14,737 nt of DNA from Pseudopedobacter sp040392825. Its GTDB lineage: Bacteria > Bacteroidota > Bacteroidia > Sphingobacteriales > Sphingobacteriaceae. Positions 1 through 7,442 of the stretch are shown piece after piece. The notes under the pieces were generated by a model. That model saw only the letters and a program-made list of their open reading frames with translations. It was not told the DNA's origin and made no database searches. The stretch lies in NCBI RefSeq assembly GCF_040392825.1, contig NZ_JBEBVH010000083.1, forward strand, positions 1 to 14,737, read 5' to 3'. The position numbers were made by a program, and so were the translations under genes. Each line of letters begins with the position of its first letter. Positions within the stretch are counted from its first letter, which is position 1.

Positions 1-12
1 TTCTATTTATAC

Positions 13-20
13 TACATTTG
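13..20 (+). promoter_or_regulatory. Bacteroidota-type -7 promoter element (TACATTTG)
   Basis: TACATTTG is an exact match to the TAnnTTTG -7 consensus of the primary sigma factor in Bacteroidota. It lies 23 nt upstream of the ATG at 44, which leaves a leader of roughly 18 nt if transcription starts about 6 nt downstream. The -33 box would lie outside the window, so only half of the promoter can be judged. Confidence 0.5.
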
Positions 21-43
21 TTCATTCAAAAAAGTTTTTAAAA

Positions 44-259
44 ATGGAAAAATTTCAGGTTCCCGGTATATTTAAACATCATATATGTTATGCAAGAAGC
101 TTGGAGCGTAATAAATACGAAATTTTTATGGATACTGATTTAGTTGGAATTATCGATAAAGAAGGCAGCGGTTGGTTTTTAGATCAGTATAAAAATGAAA
201 TTCTGTCTTCCGAGAACATACAATTAATAGGACAATTTATAAATAAGCGGCTTTTATAA
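44..259 (+). CDS. Small hypothetical protein, 71 aa
   Basis: I do not recognise this small protein. It is soluble, with no signal peptide or membrane segment and with mixed charge. The central part (about residues 24-50) reads like a compact domain, with alternating acidic, Gly and aromatic residues (IIDKE, GWFLDQY). It then ends in an amphipathic stretch that finishes RLL. The single ATG at 44 is the only sensible start, and it is preceded by a -7 promoter element at 13-20, which is the best argument that the gene is real. A 16-nt palindrome overlaps its stop codon. A different frame stays open from 247 to the TAG at 349-351, so a truncated or frameshifted longer gene cannot be excluded. Function unknown. 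Confidence 0.6.
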   Translation: MEKFQVPGIFKHHICYARSLERNKYEIFMDTDLVGIIDKEGSGWFLDQYKNEILSSENIQLIGQFINKRLL

Positions 260-264
260 AAGCC
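249..264. repeat. Perfect 16-nt palindrome over the stop of the first gene
   Basis: GGCTTTTATAAAAGCC is self-complementary and covers the TAA stop (257-259) of the 71-aa gene. As RNA it could form a 6-bp stem with a TATA loop. No T-run follows, so it is at best a weak terminator or a 3'-end stabiliser. Confidence 0.4.
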
Positions 265-286
265 AATTGTGAAATAATAGCGGCTA

Positions 287-299
287 TGTGTAATACACA
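287..299. repeat. Operator-like palindrome TGTGTA-A-TACACA
   Basis: This is a perfect 6+1+6 inverted repeat between the 71-aa gene and the converging 122-aa gene. The symmetry and length fit a dimeric regulator site, but it lies downstream of both flanking genes, where an operator would be out of place. It may be chance in AT-rich DNA. Confidence 0.25.
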
Positions 300-360
300 A
301 GCTGATGCTGCAATTGAGTCAATGAACGAAAACCTAACGGGCTTGTCGTAGAAAAATATG

Positions 361-729
361 TCAAATTTCATGTTGTTCTTCCTCTGGAATATACTCCCCT
401 TTCAATACTATTTCATCTTTAACAAAGTCTATATTGTAAGTAATTTTCATTTTCTCTTTGTCGTTAAAATTCAAATCTGCGCAGGCATTAAAAAATCCGA
501 TCATATATTTAACCGTAAAATATCCCTTTCCTTCCGAATAAATGATATCGCTTTTTTCAATGATGATGTCATAAACTCTTTCCCTTTTTGCGTAATGATA
601 GCTAAATAGCATGTCGTGAATATCATATAAATTCGCATTCAAAAACTGACAGAGCAATTCTTTAGCTTCTTCAACTATTGTGTGCTCAGAAAAAGTTTTA
701 TTAAATTTCAATGATTTTTCAATTTGCAT
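361..729 (-). CDS. Hypothetical cytosolic protein, 122 aa
   Basis: I do not recognise a family. The protein is acidic, soluble and without a signal peptide. The N-terminal half is helical and rich in Glu and Lys. The C-terminal half alternates hydrophobic and charged residues in a beta-strand-like pattern and ends in a Glu-rich tail (EEEQHEI). I chose the ATG at 729, which begins MQIEKSLKF. An in-frame ATG at 777 would add 16 residues (MFLSFICINSFLKKIN) that look like translated leader. A near-match to the -7 promoter element (TTTATTTG at 765-758 on this strand) lies between the two ATGs and would favour the shorter form. The gene is divergent from the metallopeptidase gene and converges on the 71-aa gene. 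Function unknown. Confidence 0.65.
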   Translation of the reverse strand: MQIEKSLKFNKTFSEHTIVEEAKELLCQFLNANLYDIHDMLFSYHYAKRERVYDIIIEKSDIIYSEGKGYFTVKYMIGFFNACADLNFNDKEKMKITYNIDFVKDEIVLKGEYIPEEEQHEI

Positions 730-821
730 ATTAATTTTCTTCAAAAATGAGTTAATACAAATAAAGGACAAAAACATATTTAAAAAAATTCTATTTTATA
801 GTTATTAAAATCTAAGCAAAT

Positions 822-1655
822 ATGAAATGGCAAGGACGCAGACAAAGCGACAACTTTGAAAGAAGAGGCCCGGGCAAAGGAATTGCAATTGGGGGTATTG
901 GAACGGTAGTTATAATTATTTTAGGATTATTATTCGGCAAAGATCCTAGTCAGTTGCTAAATGCCATTCAGGACCAATCTGCGGGTACCCAAACCGAGGT
1001 GTCCAGTGGACCTCAAAGCGAGGCAGAAGCATTTACCCGGGTTGTTCAGGCAGATACAGAAGATGTATGGAATAAAATATTCCGCAACCATGGCGAGAAA
1101 TATCTAGAACCAACACTAGTAACTTTTGAAGGAAGTGTTCAGTCTGCTTGCGGGTCAGCCAGTTCTGCCGTTGGTCCTTTTTATTGTCCGGGAGACAGCA
1201 AAATTTATATAGACCTCTCCTTTTACGATGAATTACAAAATAAACTTAATGCTGGTGGTGATTTCGCGATGGCTTATGTGATAGCTCATGAAGTTGGTCA
1301 TCATATACAAAACCTGCTAGGTACAAATAAAATCCTGCAAGAAGCCAGAGGGCGTATAAGCGAAGCTGAATACAATAAGCTTTCGGTTAAGCTTGAATTG
1401 CAGGCTGATTTTTATGCCGGTGTCTGGGCGCATTATCAGCAACAGAATAATTTACTGGACGATGGCGATATTGAGGAAGCTCTTAATGCAGCACATGCCA
1501 TTGGTGACGATAAATTGCAAAAACAGGCACAAGGTTATGTCGTTCCCGATGCATTTACACATGGAACTTCTGCTCAAAGGATGAAATGGTTTAAGAAGGG
1601 ATATCAAACCGGAGATATTAAACAGGGTGATACATTTAATACAACAGATTTATAG
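822..1655 (+). CDS. Neutral zinc metallopeptidase, YpfJ/Zn_peptidase family (PF04228)
   Basis: This is a membrane-anchored zinc metalloprotease of the YpfJ / KPN_02809 family, whose substrate is not established. The basic N-terminus (residues 1-20, KWQGRRQ and FERRGPGKG) should stay in the cytoplasm. A single hydrophobic segment at about 21-38 anchors the protein, and a low-complexity linker at about 50-68 leads to the catalytic domain outside the inner membrane. The zinc site HEVGH is at 156-160, with E157 as catalytic base. A second conserved block, ELQAD (192-196), probably supplies the third ligand. The family block ACGSASSAVGPFYCPGD carries C110 and C122, which could form a disulfide and so fits an extracytoplasmic location. 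The length of 277 aa is normal for the family, so the gene looks intact. It stands alone: the gene upstream is divergent and 160 nt of non-coding DNA follow. Confidence 0.93.
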   Translation: MKWQGRRQSDNFERRGPGKGIAIGGIGTVVIIILGLLFGKDPSQLLNAIQDQSAGTQTEVSSGPQSEAEAFTRVVQADTEDVWNKIFRNHGEKYLEPTLVTFEGSVQSACGSASSAVGPFYCPGDSKIYIDLSFYDELQNKLNAGGDFAMAYVIAHEVGHHIQNLLGTNKILQEARGRISEAEYNKLSVKLELQADFYAGVWAHYQQQNNLLDDGDIEEALNAAHAIGDDKLQKQAQGYVVPDAFTHGTSAQRMKWFKKGYQTGDIKQGDTFNTTDL

Positions 1656-1825
1656 AATTGACGACAGCGTTGTCTGCTAAATTCTACACTTAAAATACAA
1701 ATAACTACAACTTCATTAATTTAAAATTTGGCTCATAATCAACCAAATAGGCATATTTTTTTAATTTTATTGATTTCTGGACTGTCTATTGAATATACCC
1801 CAACAATTAACAATTAATGATAATT

Positions 1826-2482
1826 ATGAAAAAGTTATTTTTAGTAGCAGCAGCTTTCATTATAGGAAGTGCTGCATATGCACAAACTTCAAGTGTTGGT
1901 ACAACAAAATTCGGTTTGAAAGCGGGTGTAAATTTACCTAAATACAAGTACGAGTTAGACGACACCTCTACAGATTCAGAAGTGAACACAAATTTCCATA
2001 TCACTGGTTACGCAGATATTCCATTAACAGGTGGGCTATCCTTACAACCGGGTATTTCTTTACAAGGTAAAGGTGGTAAAAACTCGTGGACAGTATTGGG
2101 TGTCGAAACTGTATCTAAAGTTAACACTATGAGTATTGATATACCTGTAAACATTGTCGGATATATTCCAGCTGGTCCAGGTAGTTTCTTTATTGGAGCC
2201 GGTCCGTATGTAGGTTTCAATGTTAGCGGTAAAGCAAAAACAACTATTGGCGGAGGAACAGAGTCTGAAGAAGATCTTAATTTCGGTAATAACAGCGATG
2301 ACGATTTGAAACCTATTGACTTTGGTTTAAATGGTTTGGTTGGTTATCAGTTTAGTTCTGGATTCAACATTGGAGCTGGTTACGGTTTAGGCTTATCAAA
2401 CCTTTATCCTGGAAGTGAAGCAGACGATAACAGTAAAATAAACAACAGGGTATTATCTTTCTCTATTGGTTTTGCCTTTTAA
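1826..2482 (+). CDS. Outer-membrane beta-barrel protein (porin-family, OMP_b-brl type)
   Basis: This is a small eight-strand-type outer-membrane beta-barrel of the kind very common in Bacteroidota (PF13568-like). The N-terminus MKKLFLVAAAFIIGSAAYAQ is a classic signal peptide, probably cut after AYA or AYAQ. The mature protein alternates aromatic or hydrophobic with polar residues. It has Gly-rich strands (FGLKAGVNLPKY, FFIGAGPYVGF, FNIGAGYGLGLSNLYPG) and acidic loops, and it ends in a C-terminal Phe (SFSIGFAF) as BAM substrates do. I prefer the ATG at 1826 to the in-frame ATG three codons earlier at 1817, because it gives the usual MKK start of a signal peptide. The physiological role is unknown: such barrels serve as adhesins, structural proteins or narrow pores. 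The gene is monocistronic, with a strong terminator following directly. Confidence 0.88.
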   Translation: MKKLFLVAAAFIIGSAAYAQTSSVGTTKFGLKAGVNLPKYKYELDDTSTDSEVNTNFHITGYADIPLTGGLSLQPGISLQGKGGKNSWTVLGVETVSKVNTMSIDIPVNIVGYIPAGPGSFFIGAGPYVGFNVSGKAKTTIGGGTESEEDLNFGNNSDDDLKPIDFGLNGLVGYQFSSGFNIGAGYGLGLSNLYPGSEADDNSKINNRVLSFSIGFAF

Positions 2483-2503
2483 TTTCAGTAACAATTAATA
2501 CTA

Positions 2504-2540
2504 AAAAGGGGCATCTTCTTTATTTGAAGATGTCCCTTTT
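2504..2540 (+). terminator. Strong intrinsic terminator after the beta-barrel gene
   Basis: The arms at 2504-2518 and 2526-2540 pair over 15 bp with a single G-U wobble, around the 7-nt loop TTTATTT. The right arm ends in TTTT. Because the stem starts in AAAA it may also work in the opposite direction. It lies 21 nt after the beta-barrel stop and separates that gene from the acyl-CoA synthetase gene. Confidence 0.88.
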
Positions 2541-2591
2541 GCATTATTTGGCTAAATAAGTTATTATTGCCAAATTGAATTATACCAAAGC

Positions 2592-4514
2592 ATGAATCCA
2601 ATAAAAGATAAAGAAAACCTAACGGTTCCGAACTTGTTAAGAAACGTTGTAGAAAATATACATCAACCAGAAACAACATTCTTAAAAAGAAAGGTGAAAG
2701 ATATTTGGGAGGAAATTTCCTTTAGAACTACCCTGGAAAATGCCGATTTTATAGCTGCTTATTTTTTAGATAACGGCATTCAAAAAGGAGACCGTATTGG
2801 ATTTATCATAGAAAATTCACCCGAATATGTATTCTTTGATCAGGGAGCACAACAAATTGGTGCAATAAATACATCCATCTATCCTACTCTTTCTGAGACG
2901 GAAATAGAATATATATTGAAAGATTCGGGAGTTAAGATACTTTTAGTTGGAAGCCCTTTCTTATTAAAGAAAGTGATTAAAATAGCCAATAGCTGTCCGG
3001 AATTAATAAGGATAGTTACCAGTTTCGAAGATTATGAAAAGGTTATTGAGGGTAATGCCTCACTGAACGCAGGAGTTACCAATTTCTCATCGGTACTTAG
3101 CATGGGAGCAAAAAGCTACCCTCAACATGCCAAACAAATTAATATTTGCAGAAATAATGTTATTCCTTCAGACCTGTCTGCGTTAATATATACCTCGGGA
3201 ACTACCGGAACTCCTAAAGGTGTTATGCTTACGCACCGCAATTTTGTAGAAAACGTTAGAGAATGCCTGAACCAGATACCTGTTATTACTTCCGACGATA
3301 TTTTTCTTTCTTTTTTACCTTTATCTCACGTATTTGAAAGAACTGCTACTTACTATGTTTGCTGTGCAATGGGTAGTCAGATAGCCTTCGCACAAAGTTT
3401 AGAGCTTCTGGCTAAAAACATGGAAGAGGTAAAACCAATGGTGATTTCTTGTGTTCCAAGATTACTGGAAAAAATACATGACAAGGCGATAAAAAGCGGA
3501 ACGTCTGCTGGTGGTACTAAAGCAAAAATATTCTTATGGGCATTTGACATTGGCCAGAAATATAGAAATGTCAAAGAAAGTGGTAACACTCCCGGATTAA
3601 AACTTTCTTTACAATACGCTATTGCGAAAAAATTGGTATTCAGTAAAATTATCGAGAAAACAGGGGGCCGATTAAAATTTATGATTTCCGGCGGTGCGGC
3701 ATTACCTAAAAATGTAGGCGAATTTTTCGGGAATCTGGGGGTTAAAATTCTGGAAGGCTTTGGACTTACGGAAACCTCTCCCGTAATGTCTGTAACCGAA
3801 TTTAACAGACAAGTTTACGGTACTGTAGGTCGGGTTATTCCAGGTATAGAAGTTGGTATTCAGGATGTAGAGACCAAAGAGTTTGTTACTATACAAACTC
3901 ATGAATCTTTTAAACCTGATTATATTTCCGAAGAAGGAGAAATTGTTGTCAGAGGCCATTGTGTAATGAAAGGTTATTGGAATAAGCCGGAAGAAACAGC
4001 ACAGGTTATAGACAGCAACGGTTGGTTCCACACGGGAGATGTTGGTAGATTTTACATGGGTAATCTACAAATTACCGACAGGATTAAGAATATGTTAGTT
4101 AACGCGTATGGTAAAAACATCTATCCTACTCCTGTAGAAAATACTTATCTGAAAAGTCCGAAAATTGAAGGTGTTTTTTTAATTGGAGATAAAAGAGAGT
4201 ATGTTACAGCAATCATTACTCCCGCAAGAGAAATGTTACAAGATACATTTGACCTGAGAGATTCATTCTTTGAAAAGCCAGATTTATTTATTGAAGATGA
4301 TGAAATTAAGAATTGGATAGCAGCGGATCTGAAAAAGTATGCTCAGGAATTGGCCAAATTCGAACGTATCAAGAACTTCAAAATTAAACGTAATCCGTTT
4401 AGTATGGAAGAAGGAGAAATTACCCCTACTTTAAAGCCCAAACGCAAGATAATAGAGAATAAGTACAAAGACATTATTGACGAAATGTATTCGGAAGATC
4501 AGGATACTGAATAA
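2592..4514 (+). CDS. Long-chain fatty acid--CoA ligase (AMP-forming)
   Basis: This enzyme activates long-chain fatty acids to acyl-CoA through an acyl-adenylate, consuming ATP and CoA. It feeds phospholipid synthesis or beta-oxidation and is expected at the cytoplasmic face of the inner membrane. It belongs to the AMP-binding (ANL) superfamily, COG1022/FAA1 branch. The P-loop-like motif YTSGTTGTPKG lies at about 200-210. The adenine-binding motif GFGLTETSP starts at 389. GWFHTGD, with the ribose-binding Asp at 483, starts at 477 and is followed by the hinge DRIKNM. The C-terminal lid carries the NAYGKNIYPTPVE block typical of this branch. The length of 640 aa is full size. There is no signal or membrane segment. 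The gene starts 51 nt after a terminator, so it probably has its own promoter, although I found no clean -7 element. The exact chain length cannot be read from sequence. Confidence 0.92.
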   Translation: MNPIKDKENLTVPNLLRNVVENIHQPETTFLKRKVKDIWEEISFRTTLENADFIAAYFLDNGIQKGDRIGFIIENSPEYVFFDQGAQQIGAINTSIYPTLSETEIEYILKDSGVKILLVGSPFLLKKVIKIANSCPELIRIVTSFEDYEKVIEGNASLNAGVTNFSSVLSMGAKSYPQHAKQINICRNNVIPSDLSALIYTSGTTGTPKGVMLTHRNFVENVRECLNQIPVITSDDIFLSFLPLSHVFERTATYYVCCAMGSQIAFAQSLELLAKNMEEVKPMVISCVPRLLEKIHDKAIKSGTSAGGTKAKIFLWAFDIGQKYRNVKESGNTPGLKLSLQYAIAKKLVFSKIIEKTGGRLKFMISGGAALPKNVGEFFGNLGVKILEGFGLTETSPVMSVTEFNRQVYGTVGRVIPGIEVGIQDVETKEFVTIQTHESFKPDYISEEGEIVVRGHCVMKGYWNKPEETAQVIDSNGWFHTGDVGRFYMGNLQITDRIKNMLVNAYGKNIYPTPVENTYLKSPKIEGVFLIGDKREYVTAIITPAREMLQDTFDLRDSFFEKPDLFIEDDEIKNWIAADLKKYAQELAKFERIKNFKIKRNPFSMEEGEITPTLKPKRKIIENKYKDIIDEMYSEDQDTE

Positions 4515-4559
4515 TCACAGAATGCGCTGATTTAAAAATCAAGTGTATTTTAAAACTTG

Positions 4560-5210
4560 ATGAAACACACTCTTTATATATTGACAATTGTTTTTGGGCT
4601 TTGGAGTTGCAATAACCAGGTAACAGAAAAAAAAGCTGAACGAAACCTGATGGATACTCTGCAAACTGTTTCGGTTGGCAAACAGAAGCAAAACATTTAT
4701 ATCCAGGACAAGTCTCAATATGACCAAATTTTTATTCAAGGTCTTGCAAACTATAATGAACCAATAAAACTTATTAATAATTATATTTTAACAGATCAGG
4801 ACACCACTTTTTTTCCAAATGATCTCGAGCTAAATAAGAAGACTACTTTTCGGGGAATTAATGATAGTGCCAAATTTACTTTAACAGTTACAAGAACCAA
4901 CTTGACAAACTTAAATTACGATTTTCAAATCCTGGACAAAAACGACAAAATAGTTGAGACCAAATCAGGAAAAGCAATTTTAGGTTCAATGTTTTTTCTT
5001 GCATCTGAGGTAGATGAAGATGACCTAACAGGAAACGCCTATGGTAGCTCTGAATATTCAGATAAGTCCAATGGATGTTGGCTTGCTATAAGAATAGGAA
5101 TTGGTCTAGACGATAATGGAAAACAAAGAGCAACGTTGAGCTATAACTGTGAAGATGAAAATAAAAAGACCATAGATTTAGACGAATATCCAATCCTTAG
5201 AACGGAATAA
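4560..5210 (+). CDS. Hypothetical lipoprotein, 216 aa
   Basis: The N-terminus MKHTLYILTIVFGLWSCNNQ is a lipoprotein signal peptide with the lipobox LWSC, so the mature protein begins at Cys17 and is lipid-anchored. The first residues after Cys (NNQVTEKK) carry no acidic cluster, so nothing points to export to the cell surface and periplasmic placement is likely. The rest is soluble and rich in Asn, Asp and Thr, with beta-strand-like stretches such as FTLTVTR and LAIRIGIGLDD. I cannot assign a family with confidence; the size and layout resemble several Bacteroidota DUF lipoproteins (DUF4738 would be one to test). The start is the ATG at 4560; the codon just before it is TTG (4557). The gene follows the ligase by 45 nt in the same direction and could be co-transcribed. 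A short inverted repeat overlaps its start codon. Confidence 0.75.
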   Translation: MKHTLYILTIVFGLWSCNNQVTEKKAERNLMDTLQTVSVGKQKQNIYIQDKSQYDQIFIQGLANYNEPIKLINNYILTDQDTTFFPNDLELNKKTTFRGINDSAKFTLTVTRTNLTNLNYDFQILDKNDKIVETKSGKAILGSMFFLASEVDEDDLTGNAYGSSEYSDKSNGCWLAIRIGIGLDDNGKQRATLSYNCEDENKKTIDLDEYPILRTE

Positions 5211-5261
5211 AATATTATTGGAGATATTCTTAGAAAACCGGATGTTGAGTAGGCTGTAAAT

Positions 5262-5293
5262 AAAAAGGTTCGAAGTATCTCCGAACCCTTTTT
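5262..5293. terminator. Bidirectional terminator between the lipoprotein gene and serA
   Basis: The left arm AAAAAGGTTCG (5262-5272) pairs with CGAACCCTTTTT (5282-5293), with one bulged C and a 9-nt loop. The A-run on one side and T-run on the other make it usable on both strands. It lies between two converging genes, as expected for a shared terminator. Confidence 0.85.
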
Positions 5294-5312
5294 ATTCTAA
5301 TTAAGACTATAA

Positions 5313-6260
5313 TTATCCTTTAAGTCTTTTGATAATAATTTCTGCTAATTCAACACCAATTCTTTCCTGAGCTTCGTTTGTTGCAGCCCCGATATGTGGA
5401 GTTAAAGAAATTTTAGGATGTTTTAAGATTTCTTCTCTTGGAGTAGGCTCGTTGTCGAAAACATCTAAACCGGCAAAACCTACTTTACCACTGTTTAATG
5501 CTTCTACTAAAGCTAACTCATCAATTATACCACCTCTTGAACAGTTAACAATACCAACACCCGCTTTCACCTTTTCAAACTCTTCTTTTCCTAAGATAGG
5601 CTTATCGATAAAAGGAACGTGTAAACTAATAAAATCAGATTGTGTTAATATTTCGTCTAAAGTTGCCTTTTTAACAGGGACATCAACTTTAATTCCAGCA
5701 GTAAGGTCTAAGGTTAACGTAGTTGGGAAATCGTAAATATCATAAGCTAAAACATCCATTCCCAAACCTAAAGCAACTTTAGCAGTTTCTTTACCAATAC
5801 GTCCAAAACCGATGATACCTATTGTCTTTCCTTTTAATTCGATACCAGCAGCATATTTTTTCTTCAACTTTGCAAATTCAGTATTTCCTATTACAGGCAT
5901 TTGTCTGTTAGAATCGTACACGAATCTGATGCCATTGAATAAATGGGAAAAAACGAGTTCTGCTACAGATAAAGATGATGCGGCCGGAGTATTTTCTACA
6001 AAGATTCCTTTGCTTCTTGCATATTCTACATCAATATTGTCCATACCTACACCGCCACGACCAATTAACTTGATGTTAGGACAAGCGTCAATTAATTCTT
6101 TTCTAACCTTAGTGGCGCTTCTTACTGTAATAGCATCGTAAGCATTTAATTTTGATGCTAATTCTTCCTGAGGGATATTTTGGGTATCAACTTCTATTCC
6201 GGCATCTTCCAATAGCTTTTTGCCTACCGGATCAATTCCATCGTTAGCTAAAATTCTCAT
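5313..6260 (-). CDS. serA: D-3-phosphoglycerate dehydrogenase, short form without ACT domain
   Basis: This NAD-dependent D-2-hydroxyacid dehydrogenase probably oxidises 3-phosphoglycerate to 3-phosphohydroxypyruvate, the first step of serine synthesis. The substrate-binding lobe (residues 1-95 and the C-terminal end) carries VRSATKV and GRGGVGMDNID. The Rossmann lobe carries GFGRIG (151-156) and, at the end of strand 2, D174, which selects NAD over NADP. The catalytic triad is R242 (CSRGG), E271 (NEPT) and H289 (PHIGAAT). At 315 aa it ends straight after the catalytic domain, with neither the ASB nor the ACT regulatory domain. It is therefore the short type III form, which is not expected to show serine feedback through an ACT domain. 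I start at the ATG at 6260; a TTG at 6281 would only add MILIIYI. The serC neighbour 74 nt upstream makes the 3-phosphoglycerate assignment much more likely than another hydroxyacid. Confidence 0.9.
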   Translation of the reverse strand: MRILANDGIDPVGKKLLEDAGIEVDTQNIPQEELASKLNAYDAITVRSATKVRKELIDACPNIKLIGRGGVGMDNIDVEYARSKGIFVENTPAASSLSVAELVFSHLFNGIRFVYDSNRQMPVIGNTEFAKLKKKYAAGIELKGKTIGIIGFGRIGKETAKVALGLGMDVLAYDIYDFPTTLTLDLTAGIKVDVPVKKATLDEILTQSDFISLHVPFIDKPILGKEEFEKVKAGVGIVNCSRGGIIDELALVEALNSGKVGFAGLDVFDNEPTPREEILKHPKISLTPHIGAATNEAQERIGVELAEIIIKRLKG

Positions 6261-6282
6261 AATATATATTATTAGGATCAAG

Positions 6283-6319
6283 CGGGTTTAAAGCTTTAAA
6301 TTTCAAAACTTTAAACCCG
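6283..6319. repeat. 11-bp inverted repeat in the serC-serA gap
   Basis: CGGGTTTAAAG (6283-6293) and CTTTAAACCCG (6309-6319) are perfect inverted repeats around a 15-nt spacer. The left arm also merges into a 14-nt palindrome, TTTAAAGCTTTAAA (6287-6300). In the serC-to-serA transcript this would form a hairpin about 22 nt before the serA start. No T-run follows on that strand, so it is not a standard terminator. It could be a processing or stability element or a partial attenuator. Confidence 0.6.
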
Positions 6320-6334
6320 AAAATTATTGATTAA

Positions 6335-7402
6335 TTATTTTTGGCTTTGTTCAAATTCCTGCATTGCCTCTACTAAAGCATTAATGCCACTTATAGGAAG
6401 TGCATTATAAATAGACGCTCTGAAACCGCCTACGCTTCTATGACCTTTAATTCCTACACAACCTCTGGCTTCTGCCAATTTCAGGAATTCTTTTTCTAAT
6501 TCCGGATTTTCCATAACGAAAGTAACATTCATTCTGGAACGATCTTCGATAGCAGCTGTACCTTTAAAGAAAGGGTTTCTGTCGATCTCTGTGTATAAAG
6601 CTTCTGCTTTAGCAATGTTTTCTTTCTCTATCGCAGCTACACCGCCTTTTGCTTTTAACCATCTTAGATTTAACATAGCTACATATATAGAAAATACAGG
6701 AGGAGTGTTAAACATAGACTCTCCATCTATATGGATCTGATAATCTAACATAGAAGGAATAGTTCTTTCTGCTTTACCTAAAAGATCGTTTTTAACAATA
6801 ACTACCGTTGCACCAGCGGGACCAATATTTTTCTGAGCACCTGCATAGATCAAACCAAAATCTGCCACATTAACTTCTCTGCTCATGATGTCTGATGACA
6901 TATCGCAAACCAGAGGTGCGTTCGTTTTTGGGAATTCGAACATCTCTGTTCCGTAAATAGTATTGTTAGATGTAATATGAAAATAAGCAGCATCTTCCGG
7001 AACAGTATAACCTTTAGGTATAAAATTGTAGTTAGCATCTTTAGAGCTGGCTACAATCTCTACTTCGCCAAAGTTTTTTGCCTCTTTGATAGCTTTCTTT
7101 GCCCAAACACCAGTTTCTAAATAAGCAGCCTTACCACCTTCTGGTAATAAGTTAATAGCTGTCATTAAGAATTGTAAACTGGCACCTCCCTGCAGGAATA
7201 AAACCGAATAACCTTCAGGTACATTCATTAATTCTCTAACTAACTGAACAGCTTCTTCACATACAGCGATAAATTCTTTACTGCGATGCGATATTTCTAA
7301 AATTGAAAGTCCTGTGTTGTTAAAATTTAATACAGCTTCTGAGGCTTGCTTGAATACTTCTTGAGGTAAAATGCAGGGACCTGCGCCAAAGTTATGTTTC
7401 AT
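6335..7402 (-). CDS. serC: 3-phosphoserine/phosphohydroxythreonine aminotransferase
   Basis: This PLP enzyme transfers the amino group of glutamate to 3-phosphohydroxypyruvate, giving phosphoserine. The same family makes 4-phosphohydroxy-threonine for the DXP-dependent vitamin B6 route. The opening NFGAGPCILP is the usual SerC N-terminus. QGGAS (71-75) binds the PLP phosphate. W100 (TGVW) and the CDMSSD block (166-171) line the cofactor. YAGAQKNIGPAG holds the Schiff-base lysine K191. The C-terminal GHRSVGGFRASIYN block binds the substrate phosphate. The length of 355 aa is standard, the protein is cytosolic, and it is expected to form a dimer. It lies directly upstream of serA on the same strand and has its own -7 promoter element at 7431-7438. 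The two genes therefore form a serine-synthesis operon; the serB step is not in this window. Confidence 0.96.
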   Translation of the reverse strand: MKHNFGAGPCILPQEVFKQASEAVLNFNNTGLSILEISHRSKEFIAVCEEAVQLVRELMNVPEGYSVLFLQGGASLQFLMTAINLLPEGGKAAYLETGVWAKKAIKEAKNFGEVEIVASSKDANYNFIPKGYTVPEDAAYFHITSNNTIYGTEMFEFPKTNAPLVCDMSSDIMSREVNVADFGLIYAGAQKNIGPAGATVVIVKNDLLGKAERTIPSMLDYQIHIDGESMFNTPPVFSIYVAMLNLRWLKAKGGVAAIEKENIAKAEALYTEIDRNPFFKGTAAIEDRSRMNVTFVMENPELEKEFLKLAEARGCVGIKGHRSVGGFRASIYNALPISGINALVEAMQEFEQSQK

Positions 7403-7430
7403 TTCTTTGTTATAGTTTTGTTTGCTGGTC

Positions 7431-7438
7431 CAAATTTA
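7431..7438 (-). promoter_or_regulatory. -7 promoter element of serC (TAAATTTG)
   Basis: Read on the minus strand, TAAATTTG matches TAnnTTTG exactly and lies 28 nt upstream of the serC ATG, leaving a leader of about 22 nt. I see no clear TTG -33 box at the right distance, where the hairpin of 7443-7467 lies instead. It suggests that serC-serA is transcribed separately from the receptor gene upstream. Confidence 0.55.
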
Positions 7439-7442
7439 AGAT

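Noticed and set aside
358..609. 83-codon plus-strand frame rich in Phe and Ile, opposite the 122-aa gene
   Set aside because: The hydrophobic, low-complexity product is what antisense of a Lys/Glu-rich gene gives; the minus-strand frame is longer and more protein-like.
1656..1825. Small hairpin GACA-GCGT-TGTC after the metallopeptidase gene as a terminator
   Set aside because: The stem is only 4 bp and no T-run follows.
3702..4031. 109-codon open frame antisense to the acyl-CoA synthetase gene
   Set aside because: It lies wholly inside a well-supported gene, has no recognisable domain, and has a composition typical of antisense reading of an AT-rich coding region.
5812..6141. 109-codon open frame on the plus strand within serA
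   Set aside because: It is antisense to conserved SerA motifs (GFGRIG and GRGGVGMDN regions); the serA reading explains the sequence fully.
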